This document shows positions 32,043-41,287 of a stretch of DNA of 64,000 nucleotides, one piece after another. The position numbers and the translations under genes were made by a program. The first letter of the stretch is position 1, and the number at the start of each line of letters is the position of its first letter. Below the pieces are notes generated by a model. That model was given only the letters and a program-made list of their open reading frames with translations, was not told where the DNA came from and made no database searches. Origin of the DNA: JANXAZ01 sp964504655 (GTDB taxonomy: Bacteria > Pseudomonadota > Alphaproteobacteria > Geminicoccales > Geminicoccaceae). The stretch lies in NCBI GenBank assembly GCA_964504655.1, contig CAZDFD010000003.1:1-64000 (forward strand). Direction: 5' to 3'.

Positions 32043-33704
32043 ATGCCCGTCGATCCGATCACCGTCTCGGTCGTCCAGCACCGCCTGCACGGGATCGTCG
32101 AGGAGATGGGCGAGGCGATGCTCCGGACCTCCTACTCGCAGATCCTCAACTCCTCGCGCGACTTCTCGACCGCGCTCGCCGACCCCCGGGGCCGCCTCGT
32201 GGCGCAGGCCGAGCACGTGCCGATCCACGTGGGCGCCCTCCCCTTCGCCGTCCGCTCGGTTCAGGCCGCCTTCGAGGGCCGCATCCACCCGGGCGACGTG
32301 TTCCTGCTCAACGACCCCTATCGCGGCGGCAACCACCTGCCCGACCTCACCGCCTTCGTGCCGGTGTTCGGCCAGGGCCGCCACCTGTTCTGGGCGATCA
32401 ACCGGGCCCACCAGTCGGACATCGGCGGCGCCACCCACGGCGCCTACAACCCCGGGGCGACCGAGATCTGGCAGGAGGGCATCCGGGTCCCGCCGCTCAG
32501 GCTCTACGAGGCCGGCGCGCTGCGCGAGGACGTACTCGAGCTGCTGGCGTTGAACGTCCGCCATCCGCGCGACTTCAAGGGCGATCTGGCGGCCATGATC
32601 GGCTCGGCCCGGGTCGGCGAGCGGCGGCTCGCGGCCCTTCTGGCGGAACTCGGCGCGGACGCCGCCCTCGAGGCGGTGGAGGCGGTGCTCGACGGCGCCG
32701 AGCGGCGGGTGCGCGCCATCCTGGCGGCCTGGCCGGACGGCGCCTATCGCGGCGAGGCGGTGCTCGACGACGACGGCCACGGCCGCAGGGACGTCACCAT
32801 CCGCGCCACCGTCACCAAGCGCGGCAGCGACCTCGAGGTCGATCTGACCGGGAGCGACGAGGAGGTCACCGGCTTCGTCAACTCCTCCTACCCGAACAGC
32901 TACTCGGCCTGCGTGGTGGCCCTCGCCTACCTGATCGACCCGGACATCCCGAAGAACGACGGTGCCTTCCGCCCGCTCACCATGAAGGCGCGCGAGGGCA
33001 CCGTGGTCCACCCGCGCGAGGGCCGCCCGGTGACCCTCTGCACCAACCATTGCGGGCAGGAGATCATCGAGGCGATCGTCAAGGCTCTTGCGCCGGCCTG
33101 CCCGCAGCGGGCCATGGCCGGCTGGGGCCGCCGCTTCCGGGTGGCGATCCGTGGCACCGACCCGCGCAACGGCCGGCCGTTCCTGTGGCATCTGTTCCAG
33201 GCCCGGCCGGGCGGCGGCGCCTCCCCGGCCGGAGACGGCTGGCCGGCGGCCGGCGAGTGGCAGGCCGCGGGCGGCATCAAGTTCGGCTCGCTCGAGGTCC
33301 ACGAGGTCCGCTTCCCGCTGTTCTTCCGCCGTCACGAGCTGCGCCCCGGCAGCGGCGGCGCCGGGCGCCACCGTGGCGGCCCCGGCGCCGTGCTCGAGAT
33401 GGCGGTCGAGGTCGGCGCGCCGGCGGTCGCCAACACCGCCGGCGACGGCGTGCGGCACGGCGCCTGCGGCGTGCTCGGCGGCAGCGACGGGGCGCCGCAC
33501 GACTACCGGCTCGTCTCGGCCGACGGCGCGGTGCGGATGCTCGCGACCAAGGAGGTCGGGATCGGGATCCGCCCGGGCGACGTGCTCGTGGCGCTCTCGG
33601 GCGGCGGCGGCGGCTGGGGCGATCCGGCGGCGCGCGACCCGGCGGCGACGGCCCGCGACCGCGCCGAAGGGCTGCTCGCCCCGGCGGCGGAGGCCGCCCG
33701 ATGA
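32043..33704 (+). CDS. hyuB: hydantoinase B / 5-oxoprolinase beta-type subunit
   Basis: The 553-residue protein matches HyuB. It has the N-terminal ITVSVVQHRLHGIVEEMGEAM, HVPIHVGALPF, the metal-binding LNDPYRGGNHLPD and AINRAHQSDIGG. The family works with HyuA to open hydantoin- or oxoproline-like rings using ATP, and related pairs act as acetone or acetophenone carboxylases. ATG 32043 is chosen since it directly precedes the conserved N-terminus. The stop overlaps the hyuA start (ATGA), as is usual for this pair. The exact substrate cannot be told. Confidence 0.88.
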   Translation: MPVDPITVSVVQHRLHGIVEEMGEAMLRTSYSQILNSSRDFSTALADPRGRLVAQAEHVPIHVGALPFAVRSVQAAFEGRIHPGDVFLLNDPYRGGNHLPDLTAFVPVFGQGRHLFWAINRAHQSDIGGATHGAYNPGATEIWQEGIRVPPLRLYEAGALREDVLELLALNVRHPRDFKGDLAAMIGSARVGERRLAALLAELGADAALEAVEAVLDGAERRVRAILAAWPDGAYRGEAVLDDDGHGRRDVTIRATVTKRGSDLEVDLTGSDEEVTGFVNSSYPNSYSACVVALAYLIDPDIPKNDGAFRPLTMKAREGTVVHPREGRPVTLCTNHCGQEIIEAIVKALAPACPQRAMAGWGRRFRVAIRGTDPRNGRPFLWHLFQARPGGGASPAGDGWPAAGEWQAAGGIKFGSLEVHEVRFPLFFRRHELRPGSGGAGRHRGGPGAVLEMAVEVGAPAVANTAGDGVRHGACGVLGGSDGAPHDYRLVSADGAVRMLATKEVGIGIRPGDVLVALSGGGGGWGDPAARDPAATARDRAEGLLAPAAEAAR

Positions 33705-35749
33705 TCCGCATCGGCGTCGACGTCGGTGGCACCTTCACCGATCTCGTCGCGGTCGACGACGCCGGCCGGCTGGTCCACGCCAAGGCGCCCTCGACCCCGG
33801 CCGACCCGTCAGAGGGCGTGCTCGACGGCCTTACCCGGCTGGCCGAGGCCATGCGGCTCGACCGCGCCCTGCTGCTCGGGCGTACCGAGCGCATCGTGCA
33901 CGGCACCACCGTCGCCACCAACGCGCTGCTCGAGCGCAAGGGCGCCAAGGTGGCACTCCTCACCACCGAGGGCCACCGCGACATCGTCGAGATGCGCGAG
34001 GGGCTCAAGGACGACCGCTACGACCTCCGCCAGCCGCCGCCCGAGCCCCTGGTGCCGCGCCGCCTGCGTCTGCCCGTGCGCGAGCGCATCCGCTGCGACG
34101 GGCGGATCGAGATCCCCCTGGATCCGGCCTCGCTCGCGGCTGCGATCGCCAGGCTCCGCGCCGAGCGGGTCGAATCGGTCGCGGTCGGCTATCTGCACAG
34201 CTGGCGCGACCCGACCCACGAGCAGGCCACCCGGAGGGCGCTCGCCGAGGCCCTGCCGGGACTGCCGGTCTCGCTCTCGAGCGAGGTGCTGCCGCAGATC
34301 AAGGAGTTCGACCGGCTCGCCACGACCGTCGTCAACGCCTATGTGGCGCCGGCGCTCGGCCGCTACCTGGCGCGGCTCGAGGAGCGCCTGCGGGCGGCCG
34401 GCTATGGCGGTCCGGTGCTCGTCATGCTGAGCCACGGCGGCGTCGTGACGGTGGCCGAGGCGGCGAGGCTCGCCGCCGGCGCCGTGCTCTCGGGGCCGGC
34501 CGGCGGGGTGGCCGCGGCCCGCCATGCGGCCCGCGCGCTCGAGGCTCCCGACCTCATCCCCTTCGACATGGGCGGCACCTCGACCGACATCTCCCTCGTC
34601 GCCGGCGGCCGGGCGGCGATCGCCGCCGACCGCAAGCTCGCGGGCGAGCGGATCGCCCTCATGAGCCTCGACATCGCGAGCATCGGCGCCGGCGGCGGCT
34701 CGATCGCCCGGGTCGATGCCGGCGGCATCCTGCAGGTCGGTCCCGAGAGCGCGGGCGCCGACCCGGGGCCCGCCTGCTACGGCCGCGGCGGCGTGCGGGC
34801 CACGGTCAGCGACGCCGATCTCGTGCTCGGCTATCTCGACCCCGAGCGCTTCGCCGGCGGCGGCATGCGGCTCGACCGGGCCGCCGCCGAGCGCGCGGTC
34901 GGCGTCGTGGCGCATGCCCTCGGCTGTGATCCGGTGACCGCCGCGGCCGGCATCCAGCGGGTGATCGACACCAAGATGGCCGAGGGCATCCGCCTGGTCT
35001 CGGTCCGCCGCGGCGTCGACCCGCGCCGCTTCGCGGTGCTGTCCTTCGGCGGTGCCGCCGGGCTGCACGTGAGCGCAGTCGCCCGTCAGCTGCAGATCGG
35101 CCGGGTGATCGTGCCCCGCCTGGCCTCGGTGCTGTCGGCGTTCGGCATGCTCGCCTCCGACCTGCGGATCGAGCTGGCGCGTACCCACATCGCCGAGGCG
35201 AGCGCGCTCGAGGAGGCGGCGCTCCGCGACCTCTATGCCGGGCTCGAGGCCGAGGGCCGCGCGCGGCTCGCCGCCGCCGCCTTCACCGGTCCGGTGCGCG
35301 TCCACCGCAGCGCCGACATGCGCTACGGCGAGCAGATCTTCGAGGTCGCGGTCGACCTCGACCCGCTCGACTGGGAGGCGCCGGGCCTCGTCGCGCGGAT
35401 CGAGTCCGCCTTCCACCGCCGCCACGAGGAGCTCTACACCTACAGCCTGCCGGACCGCGCGCCGGTGCTGGTCAACGCCCGGCTGGCGGTGATCGGCGAG
35501 CTCGACCATCCGCCGGCCGAGCCGGCCCGCCCGGCGGCGGCGCCGGCGGCGCCGCGCGGCCACCGCCGGATCCATCTGGGCGGCTGGACCGAGGCCGCGG
35601 TGCACGCCCTCGACGAGCTCGCGCCCGGCCAGGTCGTGGCCGGGCCGGCGCTGGTCGAATCGGCCACCACCACGGTCCTGCTCCGGCCGGGCGACCGCGC
35701 CCGCGTGACCGATCGGGGCTGGCTCGACGTGGCGTTGCCGACCGGCTGA
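33701..35749 (+). CDS. hyuA: hydantoinase A / 5-oxoprolinase alpha-type subunit
   Basis: The 682-residue protein belongs to the HyuA family with an ASKHA ATPase fold. It has phosphate 1 IGVDVGGTFTDLVAVD, HGTTVATNALLERKG, phosphate 2 FDMGGTSTDISL and the GAGGGSIARVD loop. The C-terminal part has FGGAAGLHVSAVA. It phosphorylates or activates the substrate for ring opening with the partner encoded just upstream. The pair overlaps by four bases (ATGA). At its 3' end it is convergent with the permease gene, with 8 bases between. Confidence 0.9.
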   Translation: MIRIGVDVGGTFTDLVAVDDAGRLVHAKAPSTPADPSEGVLDGLTRLAEAMRLDRALLLGRTERIVHGTTVATNALLERKGAKVALLTTEGHRDIVEMREGLKDDRYDLRQPPPEPLVPRRLRLPVRERIRCDGRIEIPLDPASLAAAIARLRAERVESVAVGYLHSWRDPTHEQATRRALAEALPGLPVSLSSEVLPQIKEFDRLATTVVNAYVAPALGRYLARLEERLRAAGYGGPVLVMLSHGGVVTVAEAARLAAGAVLSGPAGGVAAARHAARALEAPDLIPFDMGGTSTDISLVAGGRAAIAADRKLAGERIALMSLDIASIGAGGGSIARVDAGGILQVGPESAGADPGPACYGRGGVRATVSDADLVLGYLDPERFAGGGMRLDRAAAERAVGVVAHALGCDPVTAAAGIQRVIDTKMAEGIRLVSVRRGVDPRRFAVLSFGGAAGLHVSAVARQLQIGRVIVPRLASVLSAFGMLASDLRIELARTHIAEASALEEAALRDLYAGLEAEGRARLAAAAFTGPVRVHRSADMRYGEQIFEVAVDLDPLDWEAPGLVARIESAFHRRHEELYTYSLPDRAPVLVNARLAVIGELDHPPAEPARPAAAPAAPRGHRRIHLGGWTEAAVHALDELAPGQVVAGPALVESATTTVLLRPGDRARVTDRGWLDVALPTG

Positions 35750-35757
35750 GCCCGGGT

Positions 35758-37185
35758 TCAGCGGGTGAGCAGGAGCCCACCCGTCCAGAGGGTCGCCAGG
35801 GCCAGCGCCAGCGCCGCCGTCGGCAGCGCCCGGCGGAGCAGAAGAGGGTCGGCCGCGGCGCTGCCGGCCAGGACCGCGGCCAGCCCGAGGCGCGGCGGCG
35901 AGAGCAGCGTGAAGGTGCTCGCGACCGCGTTCAGCACGCCGCCGAGCGGCTCGAGCGCGATCCCGGCCGCGGGCGCGAGCGCCGCCACGATGGGCATCAG
36001 GAGGCTGTTCGAGCCGGCGTTCGAGGCGGTCAGGAAGCCGGCCAGGGCCGCCATCCCCGGCACCGCCAGGATCGCCGCCGGGCCGGCCATGGCGAGGAGC
36101 CCCTGGGCGGCGGCGGCGGCCAGTCCGGCGGCGCCGTAGACCGTCGCCATCGCCACGAACAGCAGGGTCACGAGGCAGGGCGTCCAGGCACGCCGGCCGG
36201 CCGCCCGCAGGGCCGGACCCAGCGCGGCGGCGCCGCGCCGCGCCACGAGGAAGCCGAGCGCCACCACGAGCAGCCAGCTCGCCGGGCTGCGCAGGAGCGG
36301 CAGCGGCGGCAGGTCGGCGGCCGGGCGCAGCACCAGGAGCCGTTGCGCCGGCTCGGCCACGGCCGGCACCAGCCGCACCGCCAGGAGCGCGGTCACGAGG
36401 CAGCCATAGTCGAGGGTCCCGCGCAGGGTGGCCGCGAGCCGGGCGGGTCCGGGGCGCACGTCCCGCAGCCAGCGCAGCGCCAGGAGGAGCCCGCTCGCCA
36501 CGAGGCCCACGAGCTCGAGGTCGAGCCGCGGGCTGAGCCGGACCAGGAGCAGGCCGAGCGCCGCCAGCCAGAGCGCGTCCTCGAGCGTCGCCGCGGCCGG
36601 CCGGGCGAGCCCGACGCGACGCGCCAGAGCCTCGAAGGCCACGAGGTGGCCGGCCAAGAGGAGGGCCGTGACCTCGGCCGAGGCGAGGCCGAGGGCGCGC
36701 GGCTCGAGCCCGGCCAGATCGGCGCCGAGCCGGGTGCCGACCGCGAGCGCCCCCCACGGCACCAGCACCTGGCTGAACAGGCCGAGGAGCGCCGCCGCGG
36801 GCGCGGCCAGCCCGCGCGCCCGAAGCGCCGCGAAGGCCACGAGCCAGCCGACCCCGAAGCCCGTCGCGCACTCGGCGAACGGGCCCAGCAGGAAGGCCGC
36901 GGCGAACGGGCTGGGCGCGGTCTCGCCGCCGGCCGCCGGCTCGTCGCCGCCGCGGGCGCCGTGGAACAGGAGCCCCGCCGCCACCACCAGGATCACCTGG
37001 AGCGCCAGCCAGCCGCCGCGCAGGAGCTGCAGCGCCGCCTCGGGCGGCGCCAGTCGGCCGGTCGCGAGCGCCGGCCCGAGGGTCGCGGCGAGCCCGAGTC
37101 CGCCGGCGAGCACCGCCCCGCCCCGGGCGGCGAGCACGCCGACCACGACGAGGATCGGGAACGTGGCCGCGATCGCGCCCGTCAA
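35758..37185 (-). CDS. L-lactate permease (LldP)-family transporter
   Basis: The 475-residue protein has about 12 hydrophobic helices. It shows features of the lactate permease family, including the re-entrant-like LLGPFAECATGFGVG and the GFLTASNAGSNSLLMPI motif near the C-terminus (compare the family GxxTxSxxSSN). It would move a monocarboxylate with protons across the inner membrane. TTG 37185 is the first start after the PPK2 stop, but it has no good Shine-Dalgarno, so the start is uncertain. It lies 7 bases after the PPK2 gene on the same strand. Confidence 0.78.
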   Translation of the reverse strand: MTGAIAATFPILVVVGVLAARGGAVLAGGLGLAATLGPALATGRLAPPEAALQLLRGGWLALQVILVVAAGLLFHGARGGDEPAAGGETAPSPFAAAFLLGPFAECATGFGVGWLVAFAALRARGLAAPAAALLGLFSQVLVPWGALAVGTRLGADLAGLEPRALGLASAEVTALLLAGHLVAFEALARRVGLARPAAATLEDALWLAALGLLLVRLSPRLDLELVGLVASGLLLALRWLRDVRPGPARLAATLRGTLDYGCLVTALLAVRLVPAVAEPAQRLLVLRPAADLPPLPLLRSPASWLLVVALGFLVARRGAAALGPALRAAGRRAWTPCLVTLLFVAMATVYGAAGLAAAAAQGLLAMAGPAAILAVPGMAALAGFLTASNAGSNSLLMPIVAALAPAAGIALEPLGGVLNAVASTFTLLSPPRLGLAAVLAGSAAADPLLLRRALPTAALALALATLWTGGLLLTR

Positions 37186-37192
37186 CAGAGCG

Positions 37193-38032
37193 TCAGAGCG
37201 TCGGAACCGTGTGCAGGGCCTTGAGCGCCGCCGGCACGTCCTTCGGTCGCTTGGGCGGCTTCGGCATGTCCGGGAGCTCGTGCTGCACCTTCTCGTACGG
37301 GACCAAGCTCAGGAAATGCTTGATCAGGCTCAGCCGACCGCGCCGCTGATCGTTGAAATCGACGAGATACCAGGGCGCATACTCGCTGTCGGTCGTCTCC
37401 AGCATTCGCTGGTATGCCTGCGTGTAGTCCCAGTATCTCAACACGGATTCGATATCCATGGGGCTCAACTTCCAGTGCTTCACCGGATCGGTCAGGCGCG
37501 AACGGAATCGCTCGAGCTGGACGTCCTGGCTCACCTCCAGGAAATATTTGATGAGCATGATGCCGGATTGGACGATCTGACGCTCCAGGAACGGCGTCAC
37601 CTTCAAAAAGCGCTCGGTCTCCTCGGGCGTGCAGAAGCCCATCACCGGCTCGACCCCGGCCCGGTTGTACCAGGAGCGGTCGAACAGGACGATCTCGCCG
37701 GCCGCCGGGAAGTGGGCCATGTAGCGCTGGATGTAGAGCTGCGTGCGCTCGCGGTCGGACGGCTTGGGCAGTGCCACGTGCTTGAAGACGCGCGGGCTCG
37801 TGCGCTGCATGATCCGCGCGATCACGCCACCCTTCCCGGCGGTGTCGCGGCCCTCCAGCACGACGATGATCCGACCGCCCGTGGCGACCGTCCAGTCCTG
37901 CAGCCGCACGAGCTCGAGCTGCAGCTCCTCGAGCGCCCGCTCGAACTCCTTGCGCTTCATCTTGACGGGCGGGGTGGCCGTGGCCGACGCATCCTCGGGC
38001 TTGCTGCCCTTGCCCTCGCTCTTCCTGCCCAT
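37193..38032 (-). CDS. ppk2: polyphosphate kinase 2 (PPK2)
   Basis: The 279-residue enzyme has the PPK2 Walker A GRDTAGKGG, the block VALPKPSDRERTQLY, the Walker B-type FDRSWYNRAGVE and the lid region LTDPVKHWKLSPMD. Sequence and length fit class I PPK2, which phosphorylates nucleoside diphosphates with polyphosphate or the reverse. ATG 38032 (MGRKSEG) is chosen because the alternative 72 bases upstream adds unrelated residues. The gene has slightly lower GC than its neighbours. It lies between a permease and the tonB-btuB pair. Confidence 0.9.
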   Translation of the reverse strand: MGRKSEGKGSKPEDASATATPPVKMKRKEFERALEELQLELVRLQDWTVATGGRIIVVLEGRDTAGKGGVIARIMQRTSPRVFKHVALPKPSDRERTQLYIQRYMAHFPAAGEIVLFDRSWYNRAGVEPVMGFCTPEETERFLKVTPFLERQIVQSGIMLIKYFLEVSQDVQLERFRSRLTDPVKHWKLSPMDIESVLRYWDYTQAYQRMLETTDSEYAPWYLVDFNDQRRGRLSLIKHFLSLVPYEKVQHELPDMPKPPKRPKDVPAALKALHTVPTL

Positions 38033-38114
38033 GCCCCGATCCAGTCCTCTGCACGCGCTCGATGGCGCGAAGGTGACGCTATCGGCCGCGGCGGGGGGCG
38101 GCAAGGCGGTCGGG

Positions 38115-38846
38115 TCAGGGGTCGACCAGGCGGAACTCGACCGGTACGGCGAGGCTCGCCTCGACCGGCCGACCGGCGGCCGTGGCCGGCTGGAAGCGCC
38201 AGCGCCGGACCGCCTCGAGGGCCGCCTCGTCGAGGAGCGTCGAGCCGCTCGAGGCGGCGACCTCGACCGCGACCGGCAGGCCCGAGGCGGCCACCCGGAC
38301 GGCGAGCGTCACGATCCCCTGGATGCCGCGCCGACGCGCCGCCGAGGGGTAGCGCGGCGCCGGGTTGTCGGACGAGCCCAGCGCCCAGCCGGCGGGCGCG
38401 CCGGCCGGCGCCGCCGGCAGCGCGGCGAGCACCTGGCCGACGCCGGGCATCGCCGCGGCGGGCCCGGCCGCCCCGGGATCGTCCGGGGCGGCCGGCGCGG
38501 GGGCCGGCGGCTGCGGGACGGCCGCGACGGCGGCCGGCCGAACCCTCGGGGCGGACCGCGGCGGCCGCGGCGTCACCCGCGCCTCCACCGGCGGCCCGGG
38601 CGGCGGTGGCGTGGGCGGCGGCGGCGCGGCCGCCGGCTCGGCCGACGGGGCCTGCGGCACCGCGGCCGGAGCCGGCGCGGGGGCGATCGCCACGAGCTCG
38701 ACCGCGACCACCGGCGCCGGGGCCGGCGGCTCCTGGCGCGGGGCCAGGAGGACCGCGGTCAGCACCGCCCCGTGCGCCAGCCCCGAGCCCAGGATCGCGA
38801 GCGCCACGCCTCCGACCGGGAGCCCTTCGGGTGGCCGGTGGCGCAC
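38115..38846 (-). CDS. tonB: TonB-family energy transducer
   Basis: The 243-residue protein has one N-terminal membrane helix (GGVALAILGSGLAHGAVLTA), a long Pro/Ala-rich periplasmic spacer (about 45-145) and a C-terminal TonB domain (about 160-240). The domain shows YPSAARRRGIQGIV and LDEAALEAVRRWRFQPA. It would transmit proton-motive energy from ExbBD to outer-membrane receptors. No ATG is present; GTG 38846 is the first start after the receptor stop and places the helix correctly. It follows the BtuB-like gene after 13 bases and shares its riboswitch control. exbB/exbD are not in the window. Confidence 0.85.
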   Translation of the reverse strand: MRHRPPEGLPVGGVALAILGSGLAHGAVLTAVLLAPRQEPPAPAPVVAVELVAIAPAPAPAAVPQAPSAEPAAAPPPPTPPPPGPPVEARVTPRPPRSAPRVRPAAVAAVPQPPAPAPAAPDDPGAAGPAAAMPGVGQVLAALPAAPAGAPAGWALGSSDNPAPRYPSAARRRGIQGIVTLAVRVAASGLPVAVEVAASSGSTLLDEAALEAVRRWRFQPATAAGRPVEASLAVPVEFRLVDP

Positions 38847-38859
38847 CGCCCGGTCCCGC

Positions 38860-40854
38860 TCAGAACGCCAGCCGGCCGCGCAGGCCGAGGAACGCCCCGA
38901 GGCCGGAGCCGCGATAGCCGAACGCCTCCTCGTAGTCCTGATCGAGCAGGTTCTGGACCCGACCGACGACCGCGAGCCCGGGCAGGAGCTCGTAGCTCGC
39001 AGCCGCGTCGACCAGCCAGAAATCGTCGAGCACACGCCGCCCCTGAGCGAAGGCCGGGGTGAACACGTTGTCCTCCTGGCTGCCGTTGTAGCGGGCGGCG
39101 AGATCGACCCGGAGGCGGGCCCGGCCGTCCCGGTCGGCGAGCGCCGACCAGGTGAGGCCGAGCGAGCCGACATGCCGGGGCCGCCGCGCGAGCTGATCGC
39201 CGTCCGGATCGTCGGTGTCGGTCAGGGTGTAGGCGGCGCGCAGCTCCAGCTCCCTGAGAAGCCTCGCCCGGGCGGCCAGCTCGAGCCCCTGGGTGTCCGT
39301 TCGACCCTCGAGGTTGACCGGCCGGAAATCGCCCGTGGCCGGGTCGAGCTCGCTGCCGACGAAGTCCTCGATCTCGTTGCGGAACACGCCGGCCGAGATC
39401 GTCAGCCGGCCGCCCAGGAGGCTCTGCTCGACGCCCGCGTCCCAGCCGGTCGACTGCTCCGGCTCGAGGTCGGGGTTGCCCTGGAAGTTGGCGAAGAAGC
39501 CGAACAACTCGACCAGCGTCGGGTTCTGGACGCCCCGTCCCCAGCTGGCGCGCAGCCGCGTGCCGGTCTCGGGGATCACGTAGGACCCCGTGATCCGCGG
39601 CGACAGGAAGTCCTCGAACTGGTCGTTGACGTCGTAGCGCAGGCCGGCCGACAGGGTGAGGCGATCCAGGAACGTCACGCGCCAGTCGGCGACGAGGCCG
39701 GTGTTGTTGATCGCCTCGAACTCGGCGAACGAGCTCCGGCCGTCGTCGCGCTGCCACTCGGCGATGAAGGTGAAGGCGTGGCTCGCCTGGACGAGCGTGG
39801 TCGTGTCGAGGAACAGGTTCGCCTGGTAGTCGAGGATCGTCCGGTCGGCGTCGAACTCGAAGGTCTTGTCGCCCCGATCGAGCTGGTCGCTGCGGGTACT
39901 CAGCCCGGAGAAGCCGAGCGTGTGCTCGAGCCGGCCGTCGAGCGTGGCGAGCCTGGCCTGGGCGCGGCCGGAGACCGACGAGCGTCGCTCGGCGAGGTCG
40001 GCGTCGGTCGGGATCAACAGCCCGTCGCGGGTGTCCGGGCCGAATTCGTCGTACTCGTTCTCGGCCTCGACCCAGCGGAGCGTGCCGCGCAGCTCGAGCG
40101 CCTCGAAGGGCCGCAGCCCGACATTGGCGTTGAGCGTGCCGTTCCAATAGCCGTCGTCCTCGCCGCCCCGGGAGGCGATGTTGCTGCCGCCGGTGGTGAG
40201 CCCGCTGATCCCGACATAGCCGTCCACCCGCTCGTCGCCGGCACCCAGCGAGACGCCGCCGTCGAGCGTGCGGAACGAGCCGCCGGCACCGAACGCCTCG
40301 GCCTGCGGCCGGCCGCGGCCGCGCTTGGTCGTGATGCTGACCACGCCGCCGATCGTGTTCGAGCCGTAGAGCGTGGCCTGCGGGCCGCGCAGGATCTCGA
40401 TCCGCTCGACATCGGCGGTGCGCAGGTCCTCGAAGCGGAAGAGGCCGGTCGAGGCGGGGTCGTTCATCTTGACCCCGTCGATCACCACGAGCGTGTGGTT
40501 GGCATCCGCGCCCCGGATCCGCACGTCCGTCAGCGATCCCATCGGCCCGCTCCGGTTGACCGCGAGCCCGGGCACCTCGCGCAGGACGTCCGAAACCAGC
40601 ACCGCCTGGCGAGCCGCCAGGTCCTCGGCGGTGATCACGGTGAGCGCGCTGCCGACCGTCTCCGGGGCGGTCGGGAAGCGGGTCGCGGTGACGACCGTCG
40701 TCGGCAGCGCCGCGTCCTGCCCCGCCGCCGGCGCCGCCAGGACGACCGACACCGCGACGAGGAGCCGCCCCGCTCCCCGCCGCGCCACGCCCGCGAATCG
40801 AGCCGATTTCCGGCCGGGCGCGCCGCCCCGACCGACCTGCGCCTGTTCGACCAC
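38860..40854 (-). CDS. btuB: BtuB-like TonB-dependent cobalamin receptor
   Basis: The 664-residue protein has a signal peptide (about 28-46) and the TonB box TTVVTATRFP. The plug domain shows VSDVLREVPGLAV, RGADANHTLVVIDGVKMNDP and ILRGPQATLYGSNTIGG, and a beta-barrel follows ending in a terminal Phe. The plug sequence is closest to BtuB. Assignment to cobalamin is supported strongly by the B12 riboswitch upstream. GTG 40854 has GGAGG 10 bases upstream; an N-terminal Arg-rich extension precedes the hydrophobic core. tonB follows directly. Confidence 0.9.
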   Translation of the reverse strand: MVEQAQVGRGGAPGRKSARFAGVARRGAGRLLVAVSVVLAAPAAGQDAALPTTVVTATRFPTAPETVGSALTVITAEDLAARQAVLVSDVLREVPGLAVNRSGPMGSLTDVRIRGADANHTLVVIDGVKMNDPASTGLFRFEDLRTADVERIEILRGPQATLYGSNTIGGVVSITTKRGRGRPQAEAFGAGGSFRTLDGGVSLGAGDERVDGYVGISGLTTGGSNIASRGGEDDGYWNGTLNANVGLRPFEALELRGTLRWVEAENEYDEFGPDTRDGLLIPTDADLAERRSSVSGRAQARLATLDGRLEHTLGFSGLSTRSDQLDRGDKTFEFDADRTILDYQANLFLDTTTLVQASHAFTFIAEWQRDDGRSSFAEFEAINNTGLVADWRVTFLDRLTLSAGLRYDVNDQFEDFLSPRITGSYVIPETGTRLRASWGRGVQNPTLVELFGFFANFQGNPDLEPEQSTGWDAGVEQSLLGGRLTISAGVFRNEIEDFVGSELDPATGDFRPVNLEGRTDTQGLELAARARLLRELELRAAYTLTDTDDPDGDQLARRPRHVGSLGLTWSALADRDGRARLRVDLAARYNGSQEDNVFTPAFAQGRRVLDDFWLVDAAASYELLPGLAVVGRVQNLLDQDYEEAFGYRGSGLGAFLGLRGRLAF

Positions 40855-41287
40855 CCCTCGTGCGCCTCCAACCGCAGCTAAGGCCTGACCGAGCCGTCAC
40901 CGCAGCGGAGATCCGCGCCCGCGACACACCCCGATCGCGAGCAGGGTGACGATGGCGGCGGCAGGTCTCCTGGCTCGCGCGTCGCTGCCGCTCGGCCCTG
41001 CCTTCCCGGTTTCCCAGTGGCAGATGCGGGCCGTGGCTCGGCGCCTACAGTTGCGGGGGCAGCCACGGATTGGGCCCGAAGGCCGCACCGTGTTCCCTCT
41101 TTCCTCCCCTCTCGGGGAACCGTCGCCGAGGCCGAGGCTGCACCCCGACGGCGGGACCGTCAAGCGCGATGGACAGGCGGCGCCGGCGGTCGTGCTGCGG
41201 CGGATCGCGCGGCAGCCGTACCGCTCGCGCGCTTCCTCCGGCCGCCCCGATCGGCCATGCTCCGCACCGTCCAGCCGGAGCCCCGCC
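40855..41287. other. 433-base intergenic region between btuB and the MFS gene
   Basis: Apart from the riboswitch, this divergent gap should hold promoters for both directions. I see no strong -10/-35 pair. The plus-strand MFS gene has GGAG 7 bases before its TTG start. Open frames seen here on either strand are consistent with chance in GC-rich DNA. Confidence 0.5.
40950..41135 (-). promoter_or_regulatory. cobalamin (adenosylcobalamin) riboswitch upstream of btuB
   Basis: Read on the minus strand, all conserved blocks occur in order. First come GGGAACACGGTG near 41100-41085 and GCTGCCCCCGCAACTGT at 41063-41047. CTGCCACTGGGAA follows near 41022-41010 and GGGAAGGCAGGG just after it. The B12 box GCCAGGAGACCTGCC lies at 40974-40960. 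Spacing fits the standard fold. The following about 100 bases up to the btuB GTG probably hold the expression platform; I could not decide between translational and transcriptional control. Outer stem limits are approximate. Confidence 0.93.

Noticed and set aside
33809..36871. A 1020-codon minus-strand frame opposite hyuA and running through the permease gene
   Set aside because: It is read in the wrong frame of well-supported genes and shows only biased composition.
38560..38720. Pro/Ala-rich repeats in tonB as a genomic repeat or CRISPR-like array
   Set aside because: The repetition is at the level of short Pro-Ala codons, as expected of the TonB periplasmic spacer, with no unit and spacer structure.
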